A DNA stretch of 64,000 bases from Nocardia amamiensis (lineage in GTDB: Bacteria > Actinomycetota > Actinomycetes > Mycobacteriales > Mycobacteriaceae), in assembly GCF_015477605.1 (NCBI RefSeq), contig NZ_JADLQX010000017.1, positions 62,001 to 126,000 of the forward strand. Reading direction: 5' to 3'. Position numbers and translations under genes: made by a program. Positions 7,463 to 16,044 of the stretch are shown piece after piece; the first letter of the stretch is position 1; the number at the start of each line of letters is the position of its first letter. Below the pieces are notes generated by a model, which was not told the DNA's origin, did not search any database, and worked only from the letters and a program-made list of their open reading frames with translations.

Positions 7463-8209
7463 TTACGCCGTCGCGGTCGGGGGTTGCGGAGCGGTCTCGG
7501 CCGGGGTCGGACGGGAGACAATGTGCTCCGTGACCGGCAGTTCGCCGTCGAGCGCGCGGATGACGGCGTCGGTCACCAGCGGCTTGATCTCGGCCACGGT
7601 CACCTCGCGGCCGAGTTCGCGGGTCAGGGTGGTCACCCCCGCGTCGCGGATACCGCACGGGACGATGGCCTGGAACCCGTCCATCGCGGAGTTGCAGTTG
7701 AACGAGAAACCGTGCAGGGCGATGCCACGCTGCACGCGCACGCCGATCGCGGCGATCTTGCGCTCGGCGTACAGCTCGGTCGCGGCCAGCCAGACCCCGG
7801 AGCGGCCCTCGACCCGGCCGCAGACGAGGCCGAGCCCGGTGCAGACGCTGATCAGCGCCTCCTCGAGACGGCGCACGTAGTTGACGACATCGACCGGCTC
7901 GGCCAGGCGCACGATCGGGTAGCCGACGAGTTGACCGGGACCATGCCAGGTGATCTTGCCGCCGCGGTCAACCTGGACGACCGGGCTGCCATCGATCGGC
8001 AGATCCTCGGTCTCGGTGCGGCGGCCCGCGGTGTAGACCGAGGGGTGCTCGAGCAGCAGCAGATGATCGGACCCGTTGCCCTCGGCGCGCTGCTCGGCGA
8101 TGGTGCGCTGCAGGTCCCAGGCGGCGTGGTAGTCGATGAGTCCGAGATCCTCGACCACGATCGGGGTCGTATCGAATCGGGCGGACAGGGTCGTGCGCGT
8201 GTGGTTCAC
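7463..8209 (-). CDS. lipB: Octanoyl-[ACP]:protein N-octanoyltransferase LipB
   Basis: Transfers octanoate from acyl carrier protein to the target lysine of lipoyl domains, the step before LipA. Family motifs are visible: LLLEHPSVYTAGRR, DRGGKITWHGPGQLVGYPI (conserved lysine and GGxxTxHGPGQ), AAIGVRVQRGIALHGFSFN, and the catalytic cysteine in IVPCGI. The GTG at 8209 gives 248 aa; a frame extending to 8623 has an arginine-rich leader with no similarity. It forms an operon with lipA. The C-terminal ~15 residues are Pro/Thr/Ala-rich. Confidence 0.96.
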   Translation of the reverse strand: MNHTRTTLSARFDTTPIVVEDLGLIDYHAAWDLQRTIAEQRAEGNGSDHLLLLEHPSVYTAGRRTETEDLPIDGSPVVQVDRGGKITWHGPGQLVGYPIVRLAEPVDVVNYVRRLEEALISVCTGLGLVCGRVEGRSGVWLAATELYAERKIAAIGVRVQRGIALHGFSFNCNSAMDGFQAIVPCGIRDAGVTTLTRELGREVTVAEIKPLVTDAVIRALDGELPVTEHIVSRPTPAETAPQPPTATA

Positions 8210-8651
8210 AGCCAAGACGGTACGCCCACCGGGATGTCCGATTCCACTGTCCGGTTGTGGGAACCACCACAGGTCGATCAGGTTAGCCGAGGCGGAGCTG
8301 GACGGATGCTCGGCGCTGAGCGTGCGAACGGTCACGGCGCAATGGCCCGGTCTTCGAATGGGGCTGCGGGCCAGCGCGGATACGACGAGGGCGGTACAGC
8401 GGCGATCGCGTAGCCGACCCTCTGCACGGCAGTCCTGACTCGGAGACGGTCGGAGTTTGTGCCTGTGGCAGGGAACCCGGATGCTGTGCGAATAGCGCCG
8501 CGGATGGGCAGCGCGCCGCGCCGCGAGTATCGCAATGCAGCGTGCTGGCGGCGTACCCGGGAAGTGGGGGTAGAACGCACCTGAGGTAGCTCCTCGCGGC
8601 GCCCGACGCTTGGTGGGAACCAACGAGGTACGGGCAGTGCCGACCGCTGTC
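8210..8651. other. Gap upstream of lipB
   Basis: About 440 bases holding the lipB promoter region and the downstream region of the acetyltransferase gene. Open frames here have no family resemblance. No riboswitch or clear terminator hairpin is recognised. Confidence 0.4.
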
Positions 8652-9188
8652 TCAGTCGACCGTGACAGGCAACGTCAGCTGCATCAGGGTCAAATCCATC
8701 CACCGCCCGAACTTGTGGCCGACCTCGGGTAACACGCCGACCGTGCGGAACCCGAATCGCTCATGGAGCTGGATCGACCCGGTATTGCTGGATTCGATGG
8801 CCGCGACCATGGCGTGCACCGTGCCCGCGCGGCGCGCGCGTTCGATGAGTTCGGTGAGCAGGCCGCTGGCGATGCCGCGGCGGTGGAAGCGCTCGTCGAC
8901 ATAGACCGAATTCTCCACGGTGAAGCGATAACCCGACTTGGTGCGCCACGGGCCGTAGCTCGCATACCCCGCCACCTCGCCGTCGATGTCGGCGACCAGG
9001 ACGGGCAGACCGGCGCCGGTGCGATCGCGGTACCAGGTGACGCGGTTGTCGAGGCCGACCTGCTCGGTGTCCCAGATCGCGGTGGAGGTGGCGATGTTCG
9101 CGTTGTGGATGGTGAGAATCGCGGGCAGGTCGTCGAGGGTCGCGTCGCGGATGACGGTGACGGGCCTGGTGTCGAGTCGGTCGGTCAT
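8652..9188 (-). CDS. GNAT N-acetyltransferase of the phosphinothricin-acetyltransferase type
   Basis: A 178-residue GNAT protein. The N-terminus IRDATLDDLPAILTIHNANI, the middle GYASYGPWRTKSGYRFTVE and the acetyl-CoA loop FHRRGIASGLLTELIERAR, followed by MVAAIESSNTGSIQLHERFG, are those of the Pat/MnaT/YncA group, which acetylate phosphinothricin, methionine sulfone/sulfoximine or related amino acids. The actual substrate cannot be read from sequence. The ATG overlaps the stop of the epimerase gene by 4 bases (ATGA), implying coupled translation. Confidence 0.9.
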   Translation of the reverse strand: MTDRLDTRPVTVIRDATLDDLPAILTIHNANIATSTAIWDTEQVGLDNRVTWYRDRTGAGLPVLVADIDGEVAGYASYGPWRTKSGYRFTVENSVYVDERFHRRGIASGLLTELIERARRAGTVHAMVAAIESSNTGSIQLHERFGFRTVGVLPEVGHKFGRWMDLTLMQLTLPVTVD

Positions 9189-10093
9189 CGATCGTCTCCG
9201 GATCGTCCCACCGTGGCGGCCAGCGCCGCGCCGATGGTGGGATGCTGGAACTGGTAGCCCGCCTCCTCGAGCGCGGTGGGGATCGCCCTCGGGCCGTGCA
9301 GGATCGCCTCTTGCGCCAGCTCACCGACCAGCGCGCGCAACACGAACGAAGGAACCACCAGTGGAGTGGGCCGGTGCAGCGCGCGCCCCAGCGCACGGCT
9401 GAACTCGGCGTTGGTGACCGGTGCCGGACCGACCACGTTGATCGGACCCGACACCGCGTCGTGTGTAAGTGCGAACAGGATCGCGCCGATCTCGTCGGCC
9501 ATCGAAATCCACGGCGTGTACTGGCGTCCGTTGCCCAGCCGACCGCCCAACCCGAGCGAGTACAGCGGGTGCAGCATGCCGAGCATGCCCCCGGCGCGGG
9601 ACAGGACGACCGCGCTGCGCAGCAGCACCGTGCGCACACCGGCCGTGGCGGCCGGCGCGGTCGCGTTCTCCCAGTCCCGGCACAGGGTGGCCAGGAAACC
9701 GGAACCGGGGGAGGAGGTTTCGGTGACCACCCGGTCGCCGGTGGCGCCGCCGTAATAGTGCACGCCGCTGGCATTGAGCAGCACCGGCACGTTCGCGGCG
9801 ACGACCGCGTCGGCGAGCACGTCGGTGGGCGTGATCCGGCTGTCGCGCAACTCCTGTTTGAAGCTGCCGGTCCAGCGGCGTCTGCCGACGCTCGCGCCGC
9901 ACAGGTTGACCACGGCGTCGGCGCCGCGAAGCGCGCGCTGGTCCAGGTCGGCGCGGGTGGGGTTCCAGGCGAATTCGTCCGGTCCCGCCGCCGTTCTGCG
10001 CACCAGCCGGGCGACGTCGTGCCCGTCGCGGCGCAGAGCCGCGACGAGCGCCGTCCCGATCAACCCGGACGAGCCGGCGATCACCACCTTCAT
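9185..10093 (-). CDS. TIGR01777-family NAD(P)-dependent epimerase-like protein
   Basis: A 302-residue extended SDR starting MKVVIAGSSGLIGTALVAAL (Rossmann GxxGxIG). Later motifs (VVNLCGASVG, LLNASGVHYYGG, TLCRDWENAT, VLLRSAVVLSRAGGMLGML, GNGRQYTPWISMADEIGAI) are those of the SDR39U1/TIGR01777 family; M. tuberculosis Rv2216 is the positional counterpart. The substrate is unknown. It lies 20 bases downstream of sucB, so probably shares its transcript, and overlaps the acetyltransferase start. Confidence 0.93.
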   Translation of the reverse strand: MKVVIAGSSGLIGTALVAALRRDGHDVARLVRRTAAGPDEFAWNPTRADLDQRALRGADAVVNLCGASVGRRRWTGSFKQELRDSRITPTDVLADAVVAANVPVLLNASGVHYYGGATGDRVVTETSSPGSGFLATLCRDWENATAPAATAGVRTVLLRSAVVLSRAGGMLGMLHPLYSLGLGGRLGNGRQYTPWISMADEIGAILFALTHDAVSGPINVVGPAPVTNAEFSRALGRALHRPTPLVVPSFVLRALVGELAQEAILHGPRAIPTALEEAGYQFQHPTIGAALAATVGRSGDDR

Positions 10094-10112
10094 ACGTGCC
10101 GCGGGACCTTCC

Positions 10113-11918
10113 TCACAGGCCGAGATCGGCCTCGAACGCCGCTTCTTCGAGCCGGTGCCGGATCGTGGTCAGGAAGCGACCAGCGTCGGCGCCGTCGATC
10201 AGGCGGTGGTCGTAGGTGAGCGGCAGGTAGCACATCGAGCGGACGCCGATGGACTCGTTGCCGGTCTCGTCGGTCACCACGACCGGGCGCTTGACGATCG
10301 CGCCCGTGCCCAGCATCGCCGCCTGCGGCGGAACCAGGATCGGGGTGTCGAACAGCGCGCCCTGGCTGCCGATGTTGGTGATGGTGAAGGTGCCACCGGC
10401 CAGTTCGTCGGGCTTGAGGCCGCCGTTGCGGGCGCGATCGGCGATGTCGGCGATGGCGCGCGCCAGACCGGCCAGGGACAGGTCGCTGGCGTTGTGGATG
10501 ACCGGGGACAGCAGGCCCTGGTCGGTGTCGACGGCGATGCCGAGATGCACCGACGCGTGGTAGGTGATCTCTTTGGTGGACTCGTCGTAGCTGGCGTTGA
10601 CGTTCGGGTGCACGCCGAGCGCCTCGACGACCGCCTTCGCGAAGAACGGCAGGAACGTCAGGTTGACGCCCTCGCGCTCGGTGAACGTCGCCTTGGCCTG
10701 CTTGCGCAGCGCGGCGATCTTGGTGACGTCGGCCTCGTGCACCTGGGTCAGCTGCGCGGTGGTCTGCAGCGACTCCCGGGTCTTGGTCGCGGTGATCTGG
10801 CGGATGCGGTTGGCCTTCTGCACGGTGCCGCGCAGGTGGGCCAGCTGCGGGCGCGCCACGGCGGGGGCGGAGGGCGCCTTCGCGGCGGCGGGTGGAGCCG
10901 TAGCCGGTGCGGGAGCCGTAGCCGGGGCCTTCTTCGCCTCGGCGGCGGCGAGCACGTCCTGCTTGCGAATGCGGCCGCCGACACCGGAACCGGTGATGGA
11001 CGCGAGATCGACCTTGTGCTCTTCGGCCAGCTTGCGGACCAGGGGGGTGACGTAAGGGGTTGCGCCGTTGGCGGATTCAGCGGCCGGAGCGGCGGCGGCT
11101 GCGGCAGGTGCCGGAGCGGGCGCGGGGGCCGCAGCAGGTGCCGGAGCGGGAGCGGGCGCCGGAGCCGGAGCGGGAGCCGCAGCAGCCGGAGCCGGAGCCG
11201 GAGCGGGCGCCGCAGCAGCCGGGGCCGGTGCCGGTTCGGGCTTCGGGGCCGGTGCCGGGGCGGGCGCGGGAGCCGGGGCGGCAGCCGCCGGAGCGCCGCT
11301 GCCGATGACGCCGAGCTGTCCACCGACCGGCACGACGTCGTCTTCCTGCGCGGTGATCTCCAGCAGGGTGCCCGCGACCGGCGACGGGATCTCGGTGTCG
11401 ACCTTGTCGGTGGAGACCTCGAGCAGCGGCTCGTCGACGGCGATCTCGTCACCGACCGACTTCAGCCAGCGGGTGACGGTGCCCTCGGTGACCGATTCGC
11501 CCAGCTCGGGCATCTTCACCGGAGTGCCATCGGCGGGCGCGGCCGCGGCGGCGGGGGCGGGGGCGGGAGCAGCCTGAGGTTCGGGCGCGGGCGCTTCCTG
11601 CGCGGGGGCGGGCGCCTCCTGCGGGGCAGCGGGAGCCGCGGCCTCCGGAGCGGGCGCGGGCGCGGCCGACGCCGCCTCACCGGGCTCGCTGATGACACCG
11701 AGTTCGCCGCCGACCTCGATCACGTCGTCTTCCTGCGCGACGATCTTGGACAGCACACCCGCCGCGGGGGACGGGATTTCGGTGTCGACCTTGTCGGTGG
11801 AGACCTCGAGCAGCGGCTCGTCGACCTCGACCGTGTCTCCTTCCTGCTTCAGCCACCTGGTCACCGTTCCCTCGGTGACGCTCTCACCAAGAGCGGGCAT
11901 CTGGACGGAGAAGGCCAT
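10113..11918 (-). CDS. sucB: Dihydrolipoyl acyltransferase E2 (SucB/DlaT)
   Basis: E2 core of the 2-oxoacid dehydrogenase complex(es); in mycobacteria the counterpart Rv2215 (DlaT) serves pyruvate dehydrogenase although named sucB. The 601-aa product has two lipoyl domains, each with the lipoylation site EVSTDKVDTEIPSP (lysines near 43 and 172), separated by long Ala/Pro linkers, then a peripheral-subunit-binding domain (YVTPLVRKLAEEHKVDLASI) and the catalytic domain ending in YDHRLIDGADAGRFL (catalytic His about 571). The ATG at 11918 follows GAGGAG; the longer frame to 12095 is rejected. LipA/LipB next door make its cofactor. Confidence 0.97.
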   Translation of the reverse strand: MAFSVQMPALGESVTEGTVTRWLKQEGDTVEVDEPLLEVSTDKVDTEIPSPAAGVLSKIVAQEDDVIEVGGELGVISEPGEAASAAPAPAPEAAAPAAPQEAPAPAQEAPAPEPQAAPAPAPAAAAAPADGTPVKMPELGESVTEGTVTRWLKSVGDEIAVDEPLLEVSTDKVDTEIPSPVAGTLLEITAQEDDVVPVGGQLGVIGSGAPAAAAPAPAPAPAPAPKPEPAPAPAAAAPAPAPAPAAAAPAPAPAPAPAPAPAAAPAPAPAPAAAAAAPAAESANGATPYVTPLVRKLAEEHKVDLASITGSGVGGRIRKQDVLAAAEAKKAPATAPAPATAPPAAAKAPSAPAVARPQLAHLRGTVQKANRIRQITATKTRESLQTTAQLTQVHEADVTKIAALRKQAKATFTEREGVNLTFLPFFAKAVVEALGVHPNVNASYDESTKEITYHASVHLGIAVDTDQGLLSPVIHNASDLSLAGLARAIADIADRARNGGLKPDELAGGTFTITNIGSQGALFDTPILVPPQAAMLGTGAIVKRPVVVTDETGNESIGVRSMCYLPLTYDHRLIDGADAGRFLTTIRHRLEEAAFEADLGL

Positions 11919-12177
11919 GTCCGTTGACTCCTCTGACTGCTCGACGGGTTCTACAACAGTTGATCTCGCTGCGGACACCCGGTGCTGGTCGCGCCGGGCG
12001 GCCGGAAGCCACCGATCATTGTGCGTGGCACCGGAGATCCGTGTGGTTCTTGTACCGCGGTCCATCCTTGCACTCGCTCGCAAGCCATGTAGCACAGGGC
12101 GGCGAACTGCGCGGAGCTGGCAGTATGGGAAGACCGGCGGTGAACATTCTCCGGTGCAGGAAAGGAGGTCGGCGTCG

Positions 12178-12540
12178 TTGAGTTTGCTGGATCGTTTCCG
12201 CAGCGGCGCGGCCCGGGGTGGCGGCGGTCTACGTGGGGGTTCGGTGCGCGGGGAGGACGCCCGTTACCTGGCCGACTGGGTGCGCACACACGTGGGCGTC
12301 GAGGGCTACGTCGAGCCGAAGACCACGGTGACCGATGTCACAGTCGTGCTTATTGCCGCTGATGGCGAATGGACGCGCCGGATCGTCGGCGAGCGTGGGG
12401 CGCAACGGCTTGCCAAGGATTTGCACATCCCCGTCTACGACGTGCGCAAGACCGGATATCCGCAGCGGATGCGCGACTACGACGCCCGCAAGCGGGTGGA
12501 GCGGAAGCGCGCGATGGAGCGGGATCTGTACGACAACTGA
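12178..12540 (+). CDS. Conserved actinobacterial hypothetical protein, TTG start
   Basis: The frame starts at a TTG (12178) with a near-perfect AAAGGAGGT ribosome site 8 bases upstream, which decides the start (MSLLDRFRSG). The 120-residue product has a glycine-rich N-terminus, then GEDARYLADWVRTHVGVEGY, VTDVTVVLIAADGEWTRRIV and IPVYDVRKTGYPQRMRDYD, and ends in a charged helix. It is soluble and is found in related genera as a protein of unknown function. It is transcribed divergently from sucB, sharing a promoter region of about 260 bases. Confidence 0.85.
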   Translation: MSLLDRFRSGAARGGGGLRGGSVRGEDARYLADWVRTHVGVEGYVEPKTTVTDVTVVLIAADGEWTRRIVGERGAQRLAKDLHIPVYDVRKTGYPQRMRDYDARKRVERKRAMERDLYDN

Positions 12541-12659
12541 GCGGTCGAGTTGTCCGTTGTGCCCCGGTTTCCCACAACCCGCTGCCGGAGGGTTCCGGAG
12601 ACGAACGGGAGGGCCCGGTTAGACCGAAGTCACGTACGCAGAGCTCGCTGAGGGGCGGA

Positions 12660-12693
12660 GTGCGTCGTCCGGAGTCGCCCCCGGACGACGCAC
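12660..12693. terminator. Bidirectional terminator between convergent genes
   Basis: A perfect 13-bp stem (GTGCGTCGTCCGG with its complement at 12681-12693) and an 8-base loop lie between the plus-strand gene ending at 12540 and pepA ending at 12701. Confidence 0.75.
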
Positions 12694-12700
12694 CGCGACG

Positions 12701-14212
12701 TCACTCCGCGGCGATGGACTCGAGCACCGCGATCAGCGTGCGGACCGGGACACCGGTGCCGCCCTTGCCGATGTAGCCGAACGGGCCGCCGGTGTTGTAG
12801 GCCGGACCGGCGACATCGAGATGGGCCCACTGCACGTTCTCGGGGACGAACTCCTTCAGGAACAGCGCGGCCGAGAGCATGCCGCCCCACCGGTGCGGCG
12901 CCACATTGGCCAGGTCGGCGATCTTGGAGTTCAGATCCGCGCGCAGCTCGCTGGGAAGCGGCATGGCCCAACCGTTCTCGCCGACCTCGCGGGAGATGCG
13001 GGCGACCCGGTCGCGGAAGTCGTCGGTGCCCATCACGCCGGGCGTGCGGGTGCCGAGCGCGACCATCTGCGCGCCGGTCAGCGTGGCCACGTCGATCAGG
13101 TACTCGGGCTCGTCCTCGCTCGCGCGCACGATCGCGTCGGCCAGGATCAGGCGGCCCTCGGCGTCGGTGTTGAGCACCTCGACGGTGGTGCCGCCGTACT
13201 GGGTGAGCACGTCGCCGGGGCGCTGCGCGGTGGCCGACGGCATGTTCTCGGCCATCGGCACCGTGGCGGTGACGGTGATCGGCAGGCTGAGCCGGGCGGC
13301 GAGCAGCGTCGTGGCGATCACGGCCGCGGCGCCGGCCATGTCGGAGGTCATGTTCTCCATGTTCTGCGCGGGCTTGATGGAGATGCCGCCGGTGTCGAAG
13401 GTGATGCCCTTGCCGACCAGCGCGACCTTCTTCGGCCCGCCCGCGTAGGTGATCCGGATCAGCCGCGGCGGGCGCGAAGAGCCCTTGCCGACCCCGAGCA
13501 CGCCGCCGTAACCGCCTGCTTCCAGGGCTTTCTCATCGAGCAGCTCGACGGTGAGTCCGGCGGCCTCGGCGAGTTCCTGGGCGCGGGCGGCGAACTCGGC
13601 GGGGAACAGGTGGCTGGGCGGGGTGTTCACGAAATCCCGCGCGGTGGCGACCGCTTCGGCGGTGACCTGTGCGTGGAACAGCGTCTCCTCGCCGAATCCC
13701 GGCTCCGGCACCAGCAGTTCGACGCGGGCCACTGGCTGCTCGTCCGGCTTGGGCGCGGACTTGTCCGACCGGAACGGCGTGAACGAGTAGGCGCCCAGGT
13801 AGAAGCCCTCCGCCGCGGCGGCGAGATCCAGGCCGGAGAGCGTGGTCACGACCAGTTCGGTGCCCGACAGCGCACGGGCCGCGACGCCGGCCGAGCGGCG
13901 GATCTGCTCGGGGTCGAGTTTGTCGGCGGCGCCGAGGCCGACGGCGAGCACGCTGGACACCCCGTCCAACCCGGCCGGGGCCGGAATGCGAGTGAGCTCC
14001 TCGGCCTTGCCTTTCGCCCCGACCGCGCCGAGCTGGTCGAGCAGTTCCGCGCGGACCTCGGCGTTGAGCACGTCGCCGAACAGGTCCTCGGGCACGATGC
14101 TGGGTCCGTTCTCCGAGGAGGTCAACCCGATGACGAGCACATCGGTGTCCGCGCCGATGGTCTCGGTGCGTGCCAGTTCCGGTCCGAGCGAGCGATCTGC
14201 AACAGCGGTCAT
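12701..14212 (-). CDS. pepA: Leucyl (cytosol) aminopeptidase PepA, M17 family
   Basis: Dinuclear-metal aminopeptidase that releases N-terminal residues from peptides in the cytosol. The M17 signature NTDAEGRLILADAI is present, as are LVGKGITFDTGGISIKP (metal-binding Lys and Asp) and MTSDMAGAAAVIATTLLAA; 503 aa is the normal length. The ATG at 14212 is chosen; a GTG two codons upstream is equally possible. It faces the plus-strand gene at 12178 across a terminator, and the regulator gene ends 10 bases upstream of it on the same strand. Confidence 0.95.
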   Translation of the reverse strand: MTAVADRSLGPELARTETIGADTDVLVIGLTSSENGPSIVPEDLFGDVLNAEVRAELLDQLGAVGAKGKAEELTRIPAPAGLDGVSSVLAVGLGAADKLDPEQIRRSAGVAARALSGTELVVTTLSGLDLAAAAEGFYLGAYSFTPFRSDKSAPKPDEQPVARVELLVPEPGFGEETLFHAQVTAEAVATARDFVNTPPSHLFPAEFAARAQELAEAAGLTVELLDEKALEAGGYGGVLGVGKGSSRPPRLIRITYAGGPKKVALVGKGITFDTGGISIKPAQNMENMTSDMAGAAAVIATTLLAARLSLPITVTATVPMAENMPSATAQRPGDVLTQYGGTTVEVLNTDAEGRLILADAIVRASEDEPEYLIDVATLTGAQMVALGTRTPGVMGTDDFRDRVARISREVGENGWAMPLPSELRADLNSKIADLANVAPHRWGGMLSAALFLKEFVPENVQWAHLDVAGPAYNTGGPFGYIGKGGTGVPVRTLIAVLESIAAE

Positions 14213-14221
14213 TGGCACAGG

Positions 14222-15019
14222 CTATTCGGTCGGTTCCGGATGGCGCACCGCGACGCCGTCGAGGAGCAGTTCCACCGCCGCGGCGAGGAGGTCGTCGAAG
14301 TCCATGGCGAAGCCGGAGTTCTCGTCGCCGAAGAAGCGGTGCAGGACCGGACGCACCGCGGGGTCGAGCAGCTCGGCCCAGTCGTCGCGCAGCGCGGGTG
14401 CTTCTCGCGGATCACCGAGACGGTCGACGCGCTCCGAACTCCACAGCAGCGCGAGTCCCTGGACCACCCCCGACAACGCGAGATAGATCGCGACGACGGT
14501 CTGCCGGTCCAGGTCGGCACGGTCGAGTGCGGCGAAGCTTCGTTCCAGGATGTCCAGCATCGGGGGGCTCACCGGCGGACGAGTGCGCGCCAGCAGCGGC
14601 AGCATCCACGGGTGCTCGCGGTAGAGGCGCCATTCCTCCTGCGCTTCGTGCCGCAGCCGGCGACGCCAGCCACGGCAGTGCGGCCCCGGCGGCGGGATCT
14701 CGTGCAGCGCCAACTCGGCCATGCTCGCCAGCAGCGCTTCCCGGTCGGGGAAATGACGGTAGAGGCTGGCGGTCGCGACACCGAGCGCGCTGGCCAGACG
14801 GCGCATGGTGAGGCCATCGATGCCGTCCCGGTCGGCCAGTTCGACAGCGGTGCGGGTGATGCCGACTTTGGTGAGCCGGGTGGGGCGGGTCGCGCGGCGG
14901 ACGGGGACGGACGCGCGGCGGGCGCGGTAGGCGCGGGCCTGGCAGGAACGGGAGCAGTACCTGCGCCGACGGCCGCGGGCGGGCTGGGCGAGTTCGTCGC
15001 GGCAGATGGCGCACGTCAT
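14222..15019 (-). CDS. TetR-family regulator with N-terminal zinc ribbon
   Basis: A 265-residue protein beginning MTCAICRDELAQPARGRRRR followed by YCSRSCQARAYRARR, so a CxxC...CxxxC zinc finger precedes the TetR DNA-binding domain (RRLASALGVATASLYRHF at about 80-97). The C-terminal ~150 residues are the TetR ligand-binding region (LALSGVVQGLALLWSSERV). The ATG at 15019 has GGGAG upstream; another ATG at 15031 lies inside the operator-like palindrome. It is divergent from a GNAT gene, a likely target, and may be autoregulated. Confidence 0.92.
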   Translation of the reverse strand: MTCAICRDELAQPARGRRRRYCSRSCQARAYRARRASVPVRRATRPTRLTKVGITRTAVELADRDGIDGLTMRRLASALGVATASLYRHFPDREALLASMAELALHEIPPPGPHCRGWRRRLRHEAQEEWRLYREHPWMLPLLARTRPPVSPPMLDILERSFAALDRADLDRQTVVAIYLALSGVVQGLALLWSSERVDRLGDPREAPALRDDWAELLDPAVRPVLHRFFGDENSGFAMDFDDLLAAAVELLLDGVAVRHPEPTE

Positions 15020-15030
15020 GGCGGCTCCCA

Positions 15031-15058
15031 TTTCGACACACGAACAGGTGTGACGAAA
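15031..15058. promoter_or_regulatory. Probable TetR operator
   Basis: Interrupted palindrome TTTCGACACAC-N6-GTGTGACGAAA (11-bp arms with one mismatch) directly upstream of the regulator ATG at 15019 and 70 bases upstream of the divergent acetyltransferase ATG. The size and position are typical of TetR operators. Confidence 0.65.
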
Positions 15059-15128
15059 TACTAGCAAGCTGCCTATGGCCTGCATAAATTTGCGAGCAAA
15101 CACGATGTTCACATTGAAAGGGACGGCA

Positions 15129-15734
15129 ATGGAGATCACCGTTCGGCGGGCGACCGTCACCGACCGCGACGCGCTCATCGAGGCGTTCGGCGCGGCCAGC
15201 GCGGACGAGGTGGTGACGGCCTGGGTGCTGGAAGGGGAACCCGACGCGAGCGTCCGGACCGCTTTCGTGCCGGGGTTGATCGACCGCGCGTTGTGGGAGG
15301 ACGAAATCTGGGTGGCGGGCGCAGGGGAAGACATCTGGTCGGTCTCGATCTGGCAGCACGTCACGTCGGTCCAGCGGTTCGCCGACGAGGCCGCCGAGAT
15401 GCGGGCGAGCGCCGATCAGGCTCCGGGCATGCGGGTGCTGGAGCGCGTCGCGTACCTGACCGACCTGCTCGCGAGGGAACATCCGCGCGAGTTTCCGCAC
15501 CGGTACCTGCAAGTTATCGTCACGATGCCGGAACATCGTGGGAAGGGGGCAGGTGCGGCGATCCTCGCCGATCGGTTGAAAGCGGCGTCCGAAGCATCGG
15601 TCCCGGCATTCCTGGAAGCCAGCACGGAACGATCCGCTCGCCTGTACAGCCGGTCCGGATTCGCTCGCACCGGAATGACGCACACGCTCCCCGAGAACGG
15701 TCCGACCCTCATCCCGATGTGGTTTCGCCCCTAG
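15129..15734 (+). CDS. GNAT-family N-acetyltransferase
   Basis: The ATG at 15129 follows AAAGGGA; longer frames upstream lack a ribosome site. The 201-aa product starts MEITVRRATVTDRDALIEAF, has the acetyl-CoA loop VTMPEHRGKGAGAAILADRL (Q/R-x-x-G-x-G/A) and the C-terminal VPAFLEASTERSARLYSRSG. The acceptor is unknown. It is divergent from the zinc-finger TetR gene, so control by that regulator is likely. A decayed second copy of its 3' end lies at about 15855-15912. Confidence 0.88.
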   Translation: MEITVRRATVTDRDALIEAFGAASADEVVTAWVLEGEPDASVRTAFVPGLIDRALWEDEIWVAGAGEDIWSVSIWQHVTSVQRFADEAAEMRASADQAPGMRVLERVAYLTDLLAREHPREFPHRYLQVIVTMPEHRGKGAGAAILADRLKAASEASVPAFLEASTERSARLYSRSGFARTGMTHTLPENGPTLIPMWFRP

Positions 15735-15854
15735 AGACAGCCGCGCCCGTGCGGGATCGCGACTCGAACCACCTGGTCGCGGAAAAGCAGATCGCGGCGG
15801 GGCCTCCCAGTGCCGGACGCGCTGGCGCGGCATCGTGGCAAAGGGTCAGGTGGG

Positions 15855-15912
15855 GCAACCCGCACGCTCCCGGAGAACGGCGGCCCCGCACCCCATGTGG
15901 TTTCGCTCCTAG
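15855..15912 (+). pseudogene. Decayed duplicate of the acetyltransferase 3' end
   Basis: The segment CACGCTCCCGGAGAACGG...ATGTGGTTTCGCTCCTAG mirrors the last codons and stop of the gene ending at 15734 (CACGCTCCCCGAGAACGG...ATGTGGTTTCGCCCCTAG). The copy has lost frame between the two halves. It lies in the otherwise empty 310-base gap before gcvT; no glycine riboswitch was recognised in that gap. Confidence 0.65.
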
Positions 15913-16044
15913 CGCGGTGCCACCAATGTGCCGGCTGTGGTCATCGGCCCCCGTCGCCGAGAGCGTGCGGCTTATCGGCGATCGCGGGGACGAGCCCGGC
16001 GAGCATCGCCACGCCAACGCCTCGGCCCCGGATAAGCTCGGCGG

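Noticed and set aside
9774..11927. 717-codon open frame on the plus strand
   Set aside because: It is entirely antisense to sucB and low-complexity (Gly/Arg/Ser runs from the Ala/Pro linkers); no family motif and no ribosome site.
12821..15064. 747-codon open frame on the plus strand
   Set aside because: Antisense to pepA and the TetR gene, both of which have complete family motifs; the frame is a by-product of third-position GC bias.
15735..16044. Glycine riboswitch upstream of gcvT
   Set aside because: The paired aptamer cores expected for a glycine riboswitch are not seen; the spacer instead contains a decayed acetyltransferase end.
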